Shown here in pieces: positions 25,681 through 35,003 of a stretch of DNA of 64,000 bases. Position numbers and translations under genes: made by a program. Each line of letters opens with the position of its first letter. The first letter of the stretch is position 1. Origin of the DNA: Streptococcus parasanguinis (lineage in GTDB: Bacteria; Bacillota; Bacilli; Lactobacillales; Streptococcaceae); contig NZ_JAHDAC010000006.1 of NCBI RefSeq assembly GCF_018499505.1, positions 1 through 64,000 of the forward strand, in the 5' to 3' direction. The notes beneath the pieces were generated by a model that was given only the letters and a program-made list of their open reading frames with translations, was not told where the DNA came from and did not search any database.

Positions 25681-26746
25681 ACCAAGCTTGACCCCTAAAA
25701 AGAAAAAAGGACGATTGAAAGAATACCGATGGCCGATTGCAGGCGTTCTTTTCTTGCTCCTTTTGCTAGCTGCTTTTGTGATTCGCCTCCCCTATTATAT
25801 TGAGATGCCGGGCACGGCAGAAGACATTCGATCGGTCATGACAGTGGATGGAAAAATGGATACCAAGTCAGGATCCTATGACTTTGTAACCGTAGCAGTG
25901 AAAGAAGCGACCCCGGCTGATTTGATCTATGCTTGGGCGACACCTTTTACAGATATCTACTCTGCCAAGGATATGACAGGTGGTAGTTCGAGCCAAGAAT
26001 TTACGCGGATTAACCAATTCTATATGGAAACCTCGCAAAATATGGCCATCTACCAAGGGTTAAAGACAGCTGGAAAAGAAACCCAGATGGACTTTCTTGG
26101 TGTTTATGTCATGCAGGTGGCAGATGATTCGACCTTTAAGGGAATCTTGAACATTGCGGATACCGTCACCGGTGTGAACGGCAAGACCTTTAAGAGTTCC
26201 AAAGAATTGATTGACTATGTTGGTTCTCAAAAAATTGGCGATCCCGTTTCAGTGACCTATATTGAGGATGGACAAACCAAGACAGCAGATGGAAAGATCA
26301 TCAAATTGTCCAACGGGAAAAACGGAATTGGGATTAGCCTGATCGACCGGACTGAAGCCAAAGGCGATGTTCCTGTCCAATTTGCGACCCAAGGGATTGG
26401 TGGACCAAGTGCCGGTATGATGTTTAGCCTAGCCATCTACACCCAAGTGGCTGATCCAGATCTTCGTCAGGGACGCCATATTGCAGGGACAGGAACCATT
26501 AACCAAGATGGAACGGTTGGCGATATCGGTGGGATTGACAAGAAAGTCGTCGCAGCCGATAAAGAAGGAGCAGAAATTTTCTTTGCCCCTAATAATCCAG
26601 TTTCCAAAGAAGAAAAGAAAGCCAATCCCAAGGCTAAATCAAACTATGAAACAGCTAAAGAAGCAGCGAAACAAATTCATTCGAAGATGAAAATTGTCCC
26701 CGTCAAAACCCTTCAAGACGCCATTGATTATTTGAAAAAGAAGTAG
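25664..26746 (+). CDS. sepM: PDZ-domain serine protease SepM (YlbL/Lon-like)
   Basis: Membrane-anchored protease of 360 residues: one N-terminal transmembrane segment (about 22-43, [18 protein letters not shown]), a PDZ domain (about 140-215, [17 protein letters not shown]) and a Lon-type catalytic domain with Ser in [13 protein letters not shown] and Lys in [10 protein letters not shown]. In S. mutans SepM trims competence-stimulating peptide outside the cell. Here a peptide-processing role is inferred from homology. The start overlaps coaD by 17 bases with a GGAGG site. Confidence 0.93.
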   Translation: MTQANKPSLTPKKKKGRLKEYRWPIAGVLFLLLLLAAFVIRLPYYIEMPGTAEDIRSVMTVDGKMDTKSGSYDFVTVAVKEATPADLIYAWATPFTDIYSAKDMTGGSSSQEFTRINQFYMETSQNMAIYQGLKTAGKETQMDFLGVYVMQVADDSTFKGILNIADTVTGVNGKTFKSSKELIDYVGSQKIGDPVSVTYIEDGQTKTADGKIIKLSNGKNGIGISLIDRTEAKGDVPVQFATQGIGGPSAGMMFSLAIYTQVADPDLRQGRHIAGTGTINQDGTVGDIGGIDKKVVAADKEGAEIFFAPNNPVSKEEKKANPKAKSNYETAKEAAKQIHSKMKIVPVKTLQDAIDYLKKK

Positions 26747-26839
26747 AAGTATCTTGCTAGATCAGTCTCGTACTTGAAAGTACGAGGAGTTGACAGATAG
26801 AAGATTCATCTTCTAATCAAATTCAAGTTTTTGCTTATC

Positions 26840-26871
26840 AATCTCTCTATTTTTAGAGGGATTTTTTCTTT
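26840..26871 (+). terminator. Terminator between sepM and ccdA
   Basis: AATCTCTCT pairs with AGAGGGATT around ATTTTT, followed by T residues. Upstream, CTCGTACTT/AGTACGAG at about 26778-26797 forms a further small hairpin of a repeat-like sequence. Confidence 0.65.
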
Positions 26872-26904
26872 ATACTGGTATCAGAAAGAAAGGGAGGTAG
26901 TGAA

Positions 26905-27615
26905 ATGATTCAAACCAGTTTGTTTTCCATTTCAGTATTCTTAGCGGGAGTTCTATCCTTTTTCTCTCCGTGTATTTTGCCACTGATGCCAGTCTATGTA
27001 GGGATTCTATTGGATTCTGAGCATGAAAAAACGGTGCGTATTTTTGGAAGAGACATTTCTTGGTATGGCCTGGTGAAGACTCTTTGTTTTATCGCAGGTC
27101 TATCAACTGTTTTCCTGATTCTAGGATACGGTGCAGGGGCCCTTGGCCAGGTGCTTTATGCTCCCTGGTTCCGTTACCTACTAGGAGGGATTGTCATCTT
27201 ATTGGGAATCCATCAGATGGGCCTCATCAATCTTCAGCAACTCCAAAAACAAAAGAGTATCCAACTGAAGAAGGACGAAAAACGCAATGAATTCTTCAAT
27301 GCTTTTCTGATAGGGGTCACCTTCAGTTTTGGTTGGACCCCTTGTGTCGGACCAGTTTTGAGCTCTGTTTTAGCCATTGCAGCTTCTGGAGGAGATGGTG
27401 CTTTACAAGGTGCTCTCCTGATGCTGGTCTATACATTAGGTTTGGCTCTGCCTTTCTTGCTTTTGGCCTTGGCTTCTAGCTGGGTTCTACAACATTTTGC
27501 TAAACTCAAGCCCCATATGGGAACCTTGAAAAAAATTGGTGGTGCCCTCATCATCTTGATGGGCATCTTGCTGATGCTAGGAAATCTTAATAGCCTCGCA
27601 TCCCTGTTTCACTAA
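26905..27615 (+). CDS. ccdA: CcdA-type thiol-disulfide electron transporter
   Basis: A 236-residue membrane protein with six hydrophobic segments. The redox Cys pair is visible as FFSPCILPLMPVY (first) and FGWTPCVGPVLSS (second), the symmetric positions that carry reducing power from cytoplasmic thioredoxin across the membrane. It heads an operon with a lipoprotein, a thioredoxin-like lipoprotein and MsrAB, so its job is to feed electrons to extracytoplasmic methionine sulfoxide repair. Strong GGGAGGTAGTGAA site. Confidence 0.94.
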   Translation: MIQTSLFSISVFLAGVLSFFSPCILPLMPVYVGILLDSEHEKTVRIFGRDISWYGLVKTLCFIAGLSTVFLILGYGAGALGQVLYAPWFRYLLGGIVILLGIHQMGLINLQQLQKQKSIQLKKDEKRNEFFNAFLIGVTFSFGWTPCVGPVLSSVLAIAASGGDGALQGALLMLVYTLGLALPFLLLALASSWVLQHFAKLKPHMGTLKKIGGALIILMGILLMLGNLNSLASLFH

Positions 27616-27641
27616 TCTTGAATGATTAAAGGAGAAAAATC

Positions 27642-27992
27642 ATGAAAAAAATTCTTGCACTTTCTATTGCTACACTTAGCATCGTCACTTTAGCAGCTTG
27701 TTCTGGACAGAAATCAGATTCAGACATGAAAAAAACGGACGATAGTAGTATGATGAAGAAGGACGATATGAAGAAGGACGATATGAAGAAGGACGATATG
27801 AAGAAGGATGACATGAAGGATTCATCCATGTCCGATGATAAAATGAAAAAAGAAGACATGAAAGATTCATCTATGAAGTCTGACAGCAGTTCTGAAATGA
27901 AGGACGATATGAAAAAAGATGAGATGAAATCTAGCGATTCAGAAATGAAAAATGAAAAGAGTGAATCATCTGATATGAAATCAGACAACTAA
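27642..27992 (+). CDS. Methionine-rich low-complexity lipoprotein
   Basis: A 116-residue protein with a lipoprotein signal (MKKILALSIATLSIVTLAAC, lipobox LAAC with lipid-bearing Cys20). The mature 97 residues are built almost wholly of Met, Lys, Asp, Ser and Glu; I count 16 Met. Four tandem copies of the five-residue unit MKKDD occupy about residues 38-57, and related units (MKDSSM, MKKEDM) continue to the end. There are no aromatic residues and no recognisable fold. It sits between ccdA and the thioredoxin-like gene, 26 and 60 bases from them, with an AAAGGAG site. I infer a surface methionine pool that is oxidised and then regenerated by the MsrAB encoded downstream; metal (copper) binding is an alternative. 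Confidence 0.88.
   Translation: MKKILALSIATLSIVTLAACSGQKSDSDMKKTDDSSMMKKDDMKKDDMKKDDMKKDDMKDSSMSDDKMKKEDMKDSSMKSDSSSEMKDDMKKDEMKSSDSEMKNEKSESSDMKSDN
27753..27812 (+). repeat. In-frame 15-base tandem repeat (four units)
   Basis: The unit ATGAAGAAGGACGAT occurs three times exactly and a fourth time with two changes. Each copy encodes MKKDD. Copy number could vary between strains without frameshift. Confidence 0.9.
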
Positions 27993-28051
27993 TGAAAGAA
28001 GGGAGAGGTCATCTGAGGATGACTTTCTCCTTGTTTAAAGAGGTAATAATG

Positions 28052-28612
28052 ATGAAGAAATTAGCTTTAGTAGCTGCAGGATTCTTGTGTACTGGACTTT
28101 TGGGGGCTTGTTCGAGTCAAGGAATGGCTACTTCCAAAAAGGACATGAGCCAACAAACAGCCAAAGCTGGGGCTAGGCAACCATCTGGCAAGAAAGTGAA
28201 GGATTTTAGCTTGCAAGGAGTGGATGGTAAGACCTACCGCTTATCCGATTACAAAGGGAAGAAAGTTTACCTCAAATTTTGGGCTTCCTGGTGCTCTATT
28301 TGCCTGTCGACATTAGAGGATACCAATGAGTTGGCAAAAGAAGAGGCAGGTAAGGATTATGTGGTTTTATCCGTTGTAGCTCCAACCTTTAATGGCGAAA
28401 AATCAGCAGCAGATTTCAAAAATTGGTACCAGTCTTTGGACTACAAGGATTTCCCAGTCTTGCTAGATAGTAAAGGGGAACTGCTCAAAGAATATGGGAT
28501 TCGTTCTTATCCATCGGCGCTCTTTATCAATAGTGATGGGACGTTATCAAAGAGCCAGATTGGCTTTATGAATAAAGAGGATATCCTCAAGACCCTAGAG
28601 AACATGCAGTAA
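28052..28612 (+). CDS. TlpA-like thioredoxin lipoprotein (Etrx type)
   Basis: A 187-residue lipoprotein (signal ending LLGAC) with a thioredoxin/TlpA domain. The active site is WCSIC in KFWASWCSICLSTLE, and the cis-Pro region is SYPSALFINSDG. Such pneumococcal Etrx proteins receive electrons from CcdA and reduce MsrAB. I use the second of two adjacent ATG codons (28052), eight bases after GAGG; 28049 is also possible. Located between the Met-rich lipoprotein and msrAB. Confidence 0.9.
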   Translation: MKKLALVAAGFLCTGLLGACSSQGMATSKKDMSQQTAKAGARQPSGKKVKDFSLQGVDGKTYRLSDYKGKKVYLKFWASWCSICLSTLEDTNELAKEEAGKDYVVLSVVAPTFNGEKSAADFKNWYQSLDYKDFPVLLDSKGELLKEYGIRSYPSALFINSDGTLSKSQIGFMNKEDILKTLENMQ

Positions 28613-28623
28613 GGAGATAGACA

Positions 28624-29745
28624 ATGGAAACAAAGTGGAAAGTGTTTGCTATCCTTCTCATTGGCTTATTATCTATTGGTTTCTTTTTCTTTAGTAAGGG
28701 ATCAAACGGAATGGATCGATCAGAAACAAGCACTGAGATGATTAAAAAAGCATCGATGAGTCAGACTCCAGTAGCCAAAAAGAAAACAAAGGAAAAGGTT
28801 GATCCAAAGGATCAGCGTGAAATTTATTTGGCTGGTGGTTGCTTCTGGGGCGTAGAGGAATATTTCTCTCGTGTTCCAGGTGTGATTGATGCCGTATCAG
28901 GCTACGCCAACGGGAAGGGAGATACAACTAAGTATGAATTGGTCCCTCAAACAGGCCATACTGAAACAGTTCATATCACTTACAATGTCAAGAAGGTGTC
29001 TCTGAAAGAATTGCTCCTGCATTATTTCCGGATTATCGACCCAACGTCGAAGAATCGACAAGGAAATGATCAAGGGACTCAATACCGAACAGGTGTCTAT
29101 TATGTCTCCCAAGAAGATCTTCCAACCATTAACCAAGTCTTTGAAGAGGTAGCAAAAAAATACGACAAACCGTTAGCAGTGGAAAAAGAGCCACTGACCA
29201 ATTTCATCAAGGCTGAGGACTACCACCAGGATTATCTAAAAAAACATCCGAATGGGTACTGCCATATCGATGTCAATCAGGCTTCTTATCCTGTTATTGA
29301 TGCTAGTCGCTACTCTAAGCCAAGCGATGAGGAGATCAAAAAGAAGTTATCTCCTGAAGAGTATGCGGTGACACAAAAAAATGATACCGAACGGGCCTTC
29401 TCCAATCGTTACTGGGATCAGTTTGATGCCGGTATTTATGTAGATGTCGTGACCGGTGAGCCGCTCTTTTCCTCTAAGGATAAATTTGATTCTGGTTGTG
29501 GTTGGCCAAGTTTCAGTCGGCCTATTAGTCCTGATGTGGCCATCTATAAGGAGGATAAGAGTTTCAATATGACTCGGACAGAAGTTCGGAGCCGTGTGGG
29601 AAATTCTCATCTGGGCCATGTTTTTACCGATGGTCCCAAGGAAAAAGGCGGCCTTCGCTATTGCATCAATAGTTTGTCTATTACCTTCATTCCCAAAGCA
29701 GAAATGAAAGAAAAGGGCTACGGTTATTTATTGGACTATGTCTGA
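28624..29745 (+). CDS. msrAB: Peptide methionine sulfoxide reductase MsrA/MsrB fusion
   Basis: Membrane-anchored fusion of 373 residues: a transmembrane segment (about 7-24), MsrA (about 65-220, catalytic Cys73 in [10 protein letters not shown]) which reduces S-sulfoxides, and MsrB (about 235-373, with [20 protein letters not shown] and the resolving/catalytic region RYCINSL, Cys347) which reduces R-sulfoxides. Both active sites are intact. The anchor places it on the outer face, beside the thioredoxin lipoprotein and the Met-rich lipoprotein. Confidence 0.96.
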   Translation: METKWKVFAILLIGLLSIGFFFFSKGSNGMDRSETSTEMIKKASMSQTPVAKKKTKEKVDPKDQREIYLAGGCFWGVEEYFSRVPGVIDAVSGYANGKGDTTKYELVPQTGHTETVHITYNVKKVSLKELLLHYFRIIDPTSKNRQGNDQGTQYRTGVYYVSQEDLPTINQVFEEVAKKYDKPLAVEKEPLTNFIKAEDYHQDYLKKHPNGYCHIDVNQASYPVIDASRYSKPSDEEIKKKLSPEEYAVTQKNDTERAFSNRYWDQFDAGIYVDVVTGEPLFSSKDKFDSGCGWPSFSRPISPDVAIYKEDKSFNMTRTEVRSRVGNSHLGHVFTDGPKEKGGLRYCINSLSITFIPKAEMKEKGYGYLLDYV

Positions 29746-29762
29746 GACAATTCAGTCCATAA

Positions 29763-29785
29763 TTTGCTATAATAAGTATAGCAAA
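29763..29785 (+). promoter_or_regulatory. Palindrome overlapping a -10 box before the two-component genes
   Basis: TTTGCTATA (29763-29771) and TATAGCAAA (29777-29785) form an inverted repeat; TATAAT (29768-29773) lies within it. It could be an operator on a secondary promoter for the response regulator. Confidence 0.5.
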
Positions 29786-29803
29786 AACAAGTAGGTGAAA
29801 GAC

Positions 29804-30538
29804 ATGTATGCGATCATGATTGTGGAAGATGAAGAGCTTATCCGGCAGGGTCTGACTTCCTTAGTGGATTATGAACAGTTTGGAATGACCGTCATTAACC
29901 AGGCTAAAAATGGACGTGAGGCCTGGGAGAAGTTTCAAGAGCAACCAGCCGATATCCTTCTAACCGATATCAATATGCCACAAATGAATGGCTTGGATCT
30001 GGCCCATCTCGTCAAAGAGCAGTCTCCGTCTTGTCATATCATTTTTTTGACAGGTTATGATGACTTTGAGTTTGCGAGGAAAGCCATCAAGTTAGGTGCA
30101 GATGATTATTTGCTGAAGCCTTTTTCAAAAGATGATATTGAAGAGATGTTAGCAAAGGTGAAGGGAAAAATCGATCAAGAGCGAAAAAAGGCGCAAGTCG
30201 AAGATTTGGTCAGTCATGGTTATTCGACAGACTTGGAAGAAGCCATTCATGCTCGTTTAGCAGATTCCCAGTTAACCCTGAAGGATTTGGCCTATCAACT
30301 TGGTTTCAGTTCCTCTTATCTAAGTGTATTGATCAAGAAAAAATTGGGACTCACCTTCCAAGACTACCTCATTCAAGAGCGAATGAAGAAGGCTCAACTC
30401 TTACTTCTCACGACGGATTTAAAGATTTATGAGATCGCCGATCAGGTTGGTTTTGAAGATATGAACTATTTTTCTCAACGCTTTAAGCAGGTTGTTGGGG
30501 TGACACCAAGGCAGTACAAAAAAGGAGAGCATGAATGA
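29804..30538 (+). CDS. Response regulator, REC plus AraC-type HTH (RR09-like)
   Basis: A 244-residue regulator. The receiver (about 1-120) has the acidic pocket VEDEE, the phospho-acceptor Asp in DILLTDINMP and the Lys in YLLKPFSK. The C-terminal AraC/XylS domain (about 145-244) has two helix-turn-helices (LTLKDLAYQLGFSSSYLS and IYEIADQVGFEDMNYFSQRFK). The ATG at 29804 has AGGTG six bases ahead. Overlaps the kinase gene by four bases. Placement after msrAB matches the pneumococcal TCS09 locus (from memory). Confidence 0.9.
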   Translation: MYAIMIVEDEELIRQGLTSLVDYEQFGMTVINQAKNGREAWEKFQEQPADILLTDINMPQMNGLDLAHLVKEQSPSCHIIFLTGYDDFEFARKAIKLGADDYLLKPFSKDDIEEMLAKVKGKIDQERKKAQVEDLVSHGYSTDLEEAIHARLADSQLTLKDLAYQLGFSSSYLSVLIKKKLGLTFQDYLIQERMKKAQLLLLTTDLKIYEIADQVGFEDMNYFSQRFKQVVGVTPRQYKKGEHE

Positions 30539-32247
30539 AACGATATCCCTTGCTGATTCAGCTAGTCCTCTACTTTTTTCTCTTCATTCTCCTACTTTTT
30601 GGTCTAATTGGTGGCCTCTATTATCAAACGAGTTCAGGGACGATCCGCCAGCTAACGGAGCGGACGACAAGAAATAGTATCGATCAAAGCAGTCAGTTTA
30701 TTACCTCCTATCTAAAAAAATTAAAGCAGACCACGACGGTTCTTAGCCAGGAACAGGCTGTTCGCCAATTTGCCCAGGATAGGAGTGCGGATCAAGAAAC
30801 GGTTCAACACCTGATGCGAACGATGATTGAAACAGATCCGGACTTGGTCTCAGCGGTCTTGGTGACCAAGGATGGACGTCTGGTAGCGACAGATTCCAAA
30901 ATCAGCATGCAGACTTCCTCAGATATGATGAATGAAAGTTGGTATCAAGAGGCGATTAAGGAAAGAGCCATGCCAGTTTTGACGCCAGCTCGAAAGGAAT
31001 CCTTGACTTCGGAAAAAGAAAAATGGGTGGTTTCTATTACCCAAGAAGTGGTCGATCAGACTGGCCAAAATCTCGGAGTAGTACGCTTGGATATTGGTTA
31101 CGATAGCCTTCAGGCTTACTTGGATCACCTTCAACTAGGGAAACAAGGCTTTAGTTTTATCATTAATCAAAAGCATGAGTTTGTCTACCATCCTAAAAAG
31201 GCGGTCTATTCCTCCAGCCAAGAAATGCAGGCCATGCAACCCTATATTGCTGTGAAAGATGGTTATGGCAAAGGAGGGAAGAATTTTATCTATCAGGTTC
31301 CGATTCCAGATAGCGATTGGACCTTGATTGGAGTGGCTTCACTTGAAGGACTTCAGATGCTGCAGTCACAGCTCCTATACTCTTTCATTGGTCTAGGATT
31401 ACTAGCTTTGATCATGTGTTTGATAGGGATCAGCTTTGTTCTGCGTTTGTGGATCAAACCCTTACGAGACCTTCAGACCATCATTTTGAGGATTGGAGCA
31501 GGAGATGCTCACGTGAGGGCTGCAGCCAAAGGATCTCCAGAATTGGTGGACCTAGCTCAAGCTTTTAATGCCATGTTGGACCAAATCGATAACCTCATGC
31601 AACAGGTCAAGGAAGAGGAGCAGAACGCACGGCGTTACGAGTTGCGGGCACTTTCGGCTCAGATTAATCCGCATTTTCTCTACAATACCTTGGATACGAT
31701 TGTCTGGATGGCAGAGTTTAATGATAGTCGGCGGGTGGTTGACATCACCAAGTCTCTGGCTCAATATTTTCGACTAGCTCTCAACCAAGGCCAGGAACAA
31801 ATCCTACTGAGAGATGAAATTGACCATGTCCGCCAGTATCTTTTCATTCAAAAACAACGTTATGGTGAAAAGCTCAATTATGAAATTCTAGAAGATGAAC
31901 GGTTGGGCGACTATCAGCTCCCCAAATTAGTGCTTCAACCCTTAGTGGAAAATGCGATTTACCATGGCATTAAAGAGATCGATCGGCCAGGTCTCATTCG
32001 AGTGACGACTGAAGTCAGTGGAGACTCCGCCTGCGTATCGATTTTTGACAATGGACGAGGATTTGACCGATCAGAATCAACAGACCAAACCCTTCTTCGT
32101 TTAGGAGGTGTTGGCTTGAACAATGTGGACCAACGATTGCATCTTCAATTTGGCGAATCCTATCATATGGAGATTGATTCTAAGGCCAATAGCTATACGA
32201 AAATCACTCTATTTTTACCCCTTTCATCATCTGATGAACATGTATAG
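30535..32247 (+). CDS. Sensor histidine kinase (YesM/LytS type, HK09-like)
   Basis: A 570-residue membrane kinase: transmembrane segment (about 9-30), extracellular dCache-like sensor (about 35-280), second transmembrane segment (about 283-305), HAMP (about 305-358), phospho-acceptor His in INPHFLYNTLDT, and a GHKL ATPase domain with N box VENAIYHGI and G boxes IFDNGRGF and GVGLNN. It partners the AraC-type regulator. The ligand is unknown; sugar-type or oxidative cues are both possible. Confidence 0.92.
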   Translation: MKRYPLLIQLVLYFFLFILLLFGLIGGLYYQTSSGTIRQLTERTTRNSIDQSSQFITSYLKKLKQTTTVLSQEQAVRQFAQDRSADQETVQHLMRTMIETDPDLVSAVLVTKDGRLVATDSKISMQTSSDMMNESWYQEAIKERAMPVLTPARKESLTSEKEKWVVSITQEVVDQTGQNLGVVRLDIGYDSLQAYLDHLQLGKQGFSFIINQKHEFVYHPKKAVYSSSQEMQAMQPYIAVKDGYGKGGKNFIYQVPIPDSDWTLIGVASLEGLQMLQSQLLYSFIGLGLLALIMCLIGISFVLRLWIKPLRDLQTIILRIGAGDAHVRAAAKGSPELVDLAQAFNAMLDQIDNLMQQVKEEEQNARRYELRALSAQINPHFLYNTLDTIVWMAEFNDSRRVVDITKSLAQYFRLALNQGQEQILLRDEIDHVRQYLFIQKQRYGEKLNYEILEDERLGDYQLPKLVLQPLVENAIYHGIKEIDRPGLIRVTTEVSGDSACVSIFDNGRGFDRSESTDQTLLRLGGVGLNNVDQRLHLQFGESYHMEIDSKANSYTKITLFLPLSSSDEHV

Positions 32248-32278
32248 AGACAAAGATTGCCTTCTTTGTCTCTTTTTC
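32246..32278 (+). terminator. Terminator after the sensor kinase gene
   Basis: AGAGACAAAGA (32246-32256) pairs with TCTTTGTCTCT (32263-32273), followed by T; the left arm begins inside the stop codon. Confidence 0.85.
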
Positions 32279-32394
32279 CTTTTAGAAACTTTCAATGTTG
32301 AATTTCAACTCTTTTCTAGTCAAATCTGACGCAAGTCATCAAATTTATGATAAAATAAAGTGTTACAGTAAATAGATTTTGATGAAGGAACACT

Positions 32395-32970
32395 ATGCGA
32401 AAAGAGATTGACCCTGAATTATATAATTACAATAAATTTCCTGGACCTGTGTTTCGTCAGGTAGGAGACCAGATCCTTTCAGAAAACCTCTCCTTTGAGC
32501 TCTTGAAAAATGAGAAGGAAGCATTTGATGCGACCGTTTTTGGTCAGCGATTTTCTGAGATTTTAACCAAGTTTGATTACATTGTTGGTGATTGGAGCAA
32601 TGAGCAGTTGCGCTTGCGTGGCTTCTATAAGGAAGAGCGCGATGTTGCAACGATGGATAAACTAAGTCGTTTAGACGATTATTTGTTAGAATATTGTAGC
32701 TATGGTTGTGCTTATTTTGTCCTTGAAAATAAGGAACCTCATCGTGCTTCTTTTGATAAGAAATCACCGGTCAAAAAAGCTCAATCAGAAGAAAGAGAGC
32801 CCAAAAAGCGTTCGCGCAATCGCAAACAAAAAGATCGTTTCCAAAAACGAGAACGCGACAAGGGACAACCAGCCAAAAACTCGAAAAAAACAAGACCGTC
32901 TGCTGAAAATAAAAAATCAACGAAGACAGACAACAAACGTCATTTTGTGATTCGACAAAAAGAGGAGTAA
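32395..32970 (+). CDS. yutD: YutD family protein (DUF1027)
   Basis: A 191-residue protein. The N-terminal domain (about 1-125) carries the YutD signatures FGQRFSEILTKFDYIVGDWSNEQLRLRGFY and LDDYLLEYCSYGCAYFVLEN. The C-terminal 70 residues are a very basic, disordered tail (KKRSRNRKQKDRF...), suggesting nucleic acid binding. Function unknown. It precedes rlmN by six bases, a conserved pairing in streptococci. Confidence 0.87.
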   Translation: MRKEIDPELYNYNKFPGPVFRQVGDQILSENLSFELLKNEKEAFDATVFGQRFSEILTKFDYIVGDWSNEQLRLRGFYKEERDVATMDKLSRLDDYLLEYCSYGCAYFVLENKEPHRASFDKKSPVKKAQSEEREPKKRSRNRKQKDRFQKRERDKGQPAKNSKKTRPSAENKKSTKTDNKRHFVIRQKEE

Positions 32971-32976
32971 GAAAGA

Positions 32977-34065
32977 ATGAAACCATCCATTTATAGTTTA
33001 ACACGCCAAGATATGATTGATTGGGCGGAAGAAAACGGCGAAAAGAAATTCCGTGCAGCACAAATCTGGGAATGGCTCTATCGCAAACGCGTCCAGTCCT
33101 TCGAAGAAATGACCAATCTGTCCAAAGATTTAATTGCAAAGTTAAATGATCAGTTTGTCGTCAACCCACTCAAGCAACGGATCGTGCAAGAGTCAGCAGA
33201 TGGAACGGTCAAGTACCTCTTTGAATTGCCAGATGGTATGTTGATTGAAACCGTCTTGATGCGTCAGCACTATGGCTTATCTGTCTGTGTAACAACTCAG
33301 GTAGGATGCAATATCGGTTGTACCTTCTGTGCTTCTGGTTTGATTAAAAAACAACGCGATTTGAACAATGGGGAAATCGTGTCTCAAATCATGTTGGTTC
33401 AAAAATACTTTGACGAGCGTGGCCAAGATGAACGGGTCAGTCATATCGTTGTCATGGGGATCGGAGAACCATTTGACAACTATAACAATGTCTTGAAATT
33501 TATCCGGACGGTCAACGATGACAAGGGATTAGCGATTGGTGCTCGTCATATTACCGTGTCAACTTCTGGTTTGGCTCATAAAATTCGTGACTTTGCAAAT
33601 GAAGGTGTGCAGGTCAATTTGGCAGTGTCTCTTCATGCACCAAACAATGACTTGCGCTCTAGCATCATGAAGATCAACCGGGCCTTTCCAATTGAAAAAT
33701 TGTTTGCGGCGATTGAATACTATATTGAGACTACGAACCGTCGGGTGACCTTTGAGTACATCATGCTCAATGAAGTCAATGATGGAGTCGAGCAAGCCTT
33801 AGAGTTGGCAGAATTGCTCAAGAATATCAAGAAATTGTCTTATGTCAACTTGATTCCTTATAATCCTGTCAGTGAGCATGACCAATATAGCCGGAGTCCC
33901 AAAGAACGGGTCATGGCCTTCTATGATACCTTGAAAAAACAAGGTGTTAACTGTGTAGTGCGTCAAGAGCACGGTACAGATATTGATGCAGCCTGTGGCC
34001 AATTGCGTTCAAATACCATGAAACGGGATCGGGAGAAAGCGATTGTTGAACATGCGCAACCTTAA
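32977..34065 (+). CDS. rlmN: Dual-specificity 23S rRNA/tRNA (adenine-C2)-methyltransferase RlmN
   Basis: Radical-SAM enzyme of 362 residues methylating A2503 of 23S rRNA and A37 of some tRNAs. The cluster motif [11 protein letters not shown] is present, with the GEP(F)DNY region, the Cys in [10 protein letters not shown] and the final Cys of DAACGQLR. Full length. The next gene starts inside its 3' end. Confidence 0.95.
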   Translation: MKPSIYSLTRQDMIDWAEENGEKKFRAAQIWEWLYRKRVQSFEEMTNLSKDLIAKLNDQFVVNPLKQRIVQESADGTVKYLFELPDGMLIETVLMRQHYGLSVCVTTQVGCNIGCTFCASGLIKKQRDLNNGEIVSQIMLVQKYFDERGQDERVSHIVVMGIGEPFDNYNNVLKFIRTVNDDKGLAIGARHITVSTSGLAHKIRDFANEGVQVNLAVSLHAPNNDLRSSIMKINRAFPIEKLFAAIEYYIETTNRRVTFEYIMLNEVNDGVEQALELAELLKNIKKLSYVNLIPYNPVSEHDQYSRSPKERVMAFYDTLKKQGVNCVVRQEHGTDIDAACGQLRSNTMKRDREKAIVEHAQP

Positions 34066-34579
34066 AAAAGGGCTGATCGATCATACAGAACTAACCAAAA
34101 GAGGAAGAAGGCTGTTACGGAGTGGCAGCTTCTTCTATTTTTTCCTCTTGTGTCTGATGTGTTTTTTGCCCCAACAGCCAGAGCCAGGTATGGAAACACC
34201 GGGTATTCAACATTTCGGTCGCATCGTCGTCCTGCTGGTTCCTCTTAATTCGGTGATGAATCTTGGCCAGATCACCAGTGTCCTCCAACTCATTAAGGTC
34301 ATTCTCCAAAACATAGCCAATATCTTTTTGTTAAGCCCGCTGGTCTTTCAACTCCTCTGGCTATGGCCCTGGTTGAGGAGCCGCAAACGGGTCTTGTGCT
34401 TCGGCTTTGCGATGAGCTTGTGGATTGAATGCAGCCAAGTTCTATTAGATCTCTTGTTTGATGCCAATCGTGTCTTTGAGCTAGATGATTTGTGGACCAA
34501 TACCTTAGGGGCTTATCTAGCTTATTTAGGCTTTCAGTATTTCAGAGCACGATTGCTAGCAAAAAATAGGGAAATGTAA
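34052..34579 (+). CDS. VanZ-like membrane protein
   Basis: A 175-residue protein with about four hydrophobic segments (for example [46 protein letters not shown]) and the VanZ-like ending [34 protein letters not shown]. VanZ in vancomycin resistance gives low teicoplanin resistance; chromosomal relatives mostly have no known role. The start at 34052 overlaps rlmN by 14 bases and has no strong ribosome-binding site, so translation is probably coupled. Confidence 0.85.
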   Translation: MRNLKKGLIDHTELTKRGRRLLRSGSFFYFFLLCLMCFLPQQPEPGMETPGIQHFGRIVVLLVPLNSVMNLGQITSVLQLIKVILQNIANIFLLSPLVFQLLWLWPWLRSRKRVLCFGFAMSLWIECSQVLLDLLFDANRVFELDDLWTNTLGAYLAYLGFQYFRARLLAKNREM

Positions 34580-34614
34580 AATCCGAACATTTTAGTGTCT
34601 TTTTGAAATTTTTG

Positions 34615-34643
34615 TTGACAAAGTCAGAAGCGGGAGCTATAAT
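34615..34643 (+). promoter_or_regulatory. Consensus promoter of the Trp T-box
   Basis: TTGACA (34615-34620), a 17-base spacer and TATAAT (34638-34643): a perfect consensus promoter. Confidence 0.9.
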
Positions 34644-34647
34644 AGCT

Positions 34648-34912
34648 TCAAGACATCAGAAAAGTAGAGATTTTTCTCACTTCCAGGGAGCTTGTGGTGA
34701 TTGCGAACAAGCAGTGGTGAATCTTGAAATGGGCTGATGCGTTTATGATGATGAATTTGAAACAATAAAAATTCGGTGAGCACACCTTATCGTGCACCCT
34801 GTTGTTAGACAGGTCAGAGATGTAGGAGAAAAAATAGCCTCCTACAATTGAGGTGGCACCGCGGTATCGAATCGTCCTCACACAGATTTTTCTGTGTGAG
34901 GTTTTTTGTATC
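34648..34912 (+). promoter_or_regulatory. T-box leader, tryptophan-responsive
   Basis: The T-box sequence AGGTGGCACCGCGG is at about 34850-34864, followed by a terminator with arms CCTCACACAGA and TCTGTGTGAGG and a T run. Stem I pairs CATCAG with CTGATG; the specifier loop holds AGTA on the 5' side and GAAATGGG on the 3' side, so the specifier is TGG (34730-34732), tryptophan. It controls the single trpB gene downstream. Confidence 0.93.
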
Positions 34913-35003
34913 TCAAAGGAACCCAGTGAGACTGCAGCTCAAAGGACCCGCGAGAGAAAAAGATCATAAACAGGATTGAAGATATAGAAAAGAGGACACA
35001 ATC

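Noticed and set aside
27753..27812. Possible CRISPR-like short repeats
   Set aside because: The units are directly adjacent without spacers and are in frame in a coding sequence.
27626..27988. 120-codon reading frame antisense to the Met-rich lipoprotein, also repetitive
   Set aside because: It arises from the 15-base repeat read on the other strand; no ribosome-binding site or promoter, and the plus-strand gene has a clear lipoprotein signal and AAAGGAG site.
28624..29745. Possible frameshift between MsrA and MsrB halves
   Set aside because: The reading frame is continuous and the fusion is the normal streptococcal arrangement.
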